Shown here: in pieces, positions 62,199 through 64,000 of the stretch | Layout of the letters: each line of letters starts with the position of its first letter | How positions within the stretch are numbered: position 1 is the first letter of the stretch | Assembly (NCBI RefSeq): GCF_964204645.1 | Contig: NC_134025.1 | Coordinates: 24,148,001 to 24,212,000 of the forward strand | Direction: 5' to 3' | From: Tubulanus polymorphus | Taxonomy: Eukaryota > Nemertea > Palaeonemertea > Tubulaniformes > Tubulanidae | DNA length: 64,000 nucleotides | The notes under the pieces: generated by a model | The model's input: the letters and a program-made list of their open reading frames with translations, nothing else | Database searches by the model: none | Told to the model about the DNA's origin: nothing | Program-made: the position numbers and the translations under genes

Positions 62199-64000
62199 GT
62201 ATCATAATTGGCTTCATTCTTTTTACTAAACTCACTTTCAATTTGGATGGTTTTGTTCAAGATCCATCCCCCTCTCAAAGAAGCTCCCTCAGGAAACAAT
62301 TCCCAATATTATCACGAGTGCATGAAATTCATTTCTATATGACAATTTTGTATGTATCTTCATTACAAACGTAATGATGTTTGCCATGATCTACACAAGT
62401 TGAGTAGCTAGCTGAAGGTTATGTTGATAAATACTGGCAATTCTCTTTTTATCTCCAGCAGCTGAATACATATATCTTATCCCAGGTGTTTGAGCAGGGT
62501 TATTCTCAACATAACGACTACTTGGGAATGAATATCTTTTGCCCACAATGTTCAATTTCACCTCGGTAGACCTGCTGATTCGACTGGGAGTTGAGGAAGT
62601 GTGGGAAAGTTTACAGGTGTTCCATGTATCTTAGAGCTACTCAGGCCATTGTCGACTCATAGCTAAGTGAACCAGCCACAATCTAATTCTCTTAGCTTTT
62701 AAGAAGTAAAAGGATCTACTTCGATATCTCAGACTCTGAGAACAGAGCACCACTTCTGCAATGCCGAAGATGGCACCACAGTACAGCGTTAAAAGCACTT
62801 AATTTATTGCTGGAACCAAAAGCAGTGATGGGGCCTACTGAATGACTTTTATGTATTATTTATTCCCTGTGCAAAAAACTGTTGATGCGGATCCAGACTG
62901 AGGGGTGTGTTGGTAGCAAATGCAACCCCCACAAAAATGCAAGTTCCGCTATTTTTCTTCAAACAAACATTTTTAGACTTCATTATCACTTGATTCTCAG
63001 TTGTTTTTTACTTCAGTATCTCTAAAATCATCCGGGAAATGCATCTAGAACGCTTCAGATTTTCATGATATTTTTGAGGGATGCTGCCAAATGCTTTGCG
63101 CCTGTAGCGTTTGCGAATGACTTCCACCTAGGCTATATTCACATAAAGGCCTGTCATCACCAGGGGAATTAGTAATAAAAAACCAACTTGAAACCAACAT
63201 CATATAATCGATATATATCCTTAATTTCCGATATGCGGCTTTGAAGTTGCCCGTCCGCTCTTTCCGAGAACTCGTAAGTTTCACCTCGTTTATGGCTTAA
63301 CTTATTACCTGAGCCGGCACGGCTTGATTCTAAGTCCCGCTGAGCCAACGTCTTTTTATCGATAAGCGCTAATAATAATAAATCTATAGTCGCTCTTGCC
63401 ACTGCGTCTCGTCATCCCTGCATCGCCGTTATCCCCAGATTCGCTCGAGGCTGCTACACGTTTAAGCCTCTGATTAACACTAGGGTTTGAATGCATCGGA
63501 AAAAATCTTCAATTTCGATCCAGGACACTGGTAAACACACGCGGTAGAAGATAATCAGGAGACGATCAACACGTGTTTGTTGTAAAAAAAACGTGAATGC
63601 AGAGGTGGTTGCTATTCTAGATGTTCTATACCGAACTAAACCATTAGGAATGGTAATCAATACCGTATTCAATATATTTATAAGCTCATCGATATTGTGC
63701 CTGGATTTTGAAAGTAAGGTTGTTATTCAAAAGTGTTATCGGAGATAAAATTAACCAAAATCAATATCGAACGTTGTTATTCAAGATGCTATATGTTCGT
63801 TATGACACATACCCTGGTTTAGGTGTTTGAACTACACCGCATTCAATCAAATTTTTTTTCACAAGACGCTTTTTCACGGACACTTTTTTATTGATCGATG
63901 GAATGAATATTTTACTGTTTACAGGCAAGTCTGATTCTTTTTTTTTTGGTTGATATATTTCTGCAATTTATTACAACGCCTACCAGAGAACCCATAAACG
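62199..64000. other. Non-coding to window end
   Basis: No supportable exon. The stretch 63180-63470 is less AT-rich and CG-containing but has no long frame with splice sites. T-runs occur near 63850 and 63937. Confidence 0.4.

Noticed and set aside
1-64000. CRISPR arrays, bacterial operons or replication origins
   Set aside because: The window is nuclear DNA with introns throughout; the tandem units at 20.1-20.4 kb are palindromic transposon repeats, not a CRISPR array.

Overview
This is a eukaryotic window, clearly from an animal. Genes are split into short exons with GT-AG (and two GC-AG) introns, there is a nuclear tRNA, and there are AATAAA poly(A) signals. The families present are animal ones: hnRNP L, nephrocystin-1, p31comet, NDUFAF1, GNPNAT1, astacin/TSP1/C-type lectin and 7-transmembrane receptors. 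AT-rich introns, many foldback elements and invertebrate-style secreted multidomain proteins suggest a marine invertebrate, most likely a lophotrochozoan such as a mollusc. That assignment is inference. All exon models were built by hand from splice motifs and reading-phase continuity; no transcript data or database search was available.

Layout. 1-3.4 kb: 3' half of an hnRNP L gene (+). 3.8-7.8 kb: a GTPase of Rab/Ras type with an N-terminal lipidation motif and a long acidic insert (+). 8-13 kb: a secreted C-type lectin / astacin protease / TSP1 protein in 14 exons (-). 13-17 kb: no gene, but a hairpin and a degenerate repeat tract. 17-21.5 kb: a pseudokinase-like gene (-) whose introns hold two inverted-repeat elements. 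21.7 kb: a small ORF or terminal exon (-). 22.1-25.0 kb: two convergent 7TM receptor genes. 25.5-29.5 kb: GNPNAT1 (+), convergent with NDUFAF1 (-). 30.1-31.4 kb: tRNA-Glu(TTC) (-), then MAD2L1BP/p31comet (+), divergent from NDUFAF1. 31.9-43.1 kb: a complete 28-exon nephrocystin-1 gene (+) with a truncated LINE in intron 2. 43.9 kb to the window end: probably the long 5' part of one further (+) gene with two alternative first coding exons (45.9 and 49.1 kb), then mostly non-coding DNA with MITE-like elements, microsatellites, a LINE relic and one possible membrane-protein exon at 62.1 kb.

The genes do not form one pathway. They are mixed housekeeping genes (RNA processing, UDP-GlcNAc synthesis, complex I assembly, spindle checkpoint, cilium transition zone) alongside rapidly evolving secreted or receptor genes. 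Neighbouring genes are closely packed tail to tail, with poly(A) signals of opposite strands interleaved at about 7.6-7.8, 23.3-23.4 and 27.97-28.02 kb. The most unusual items are the lectin-astacin-TSP1 architecture, the atypical GTPase, the pseudokinase, and a set of long snapback elements lying inside introns.
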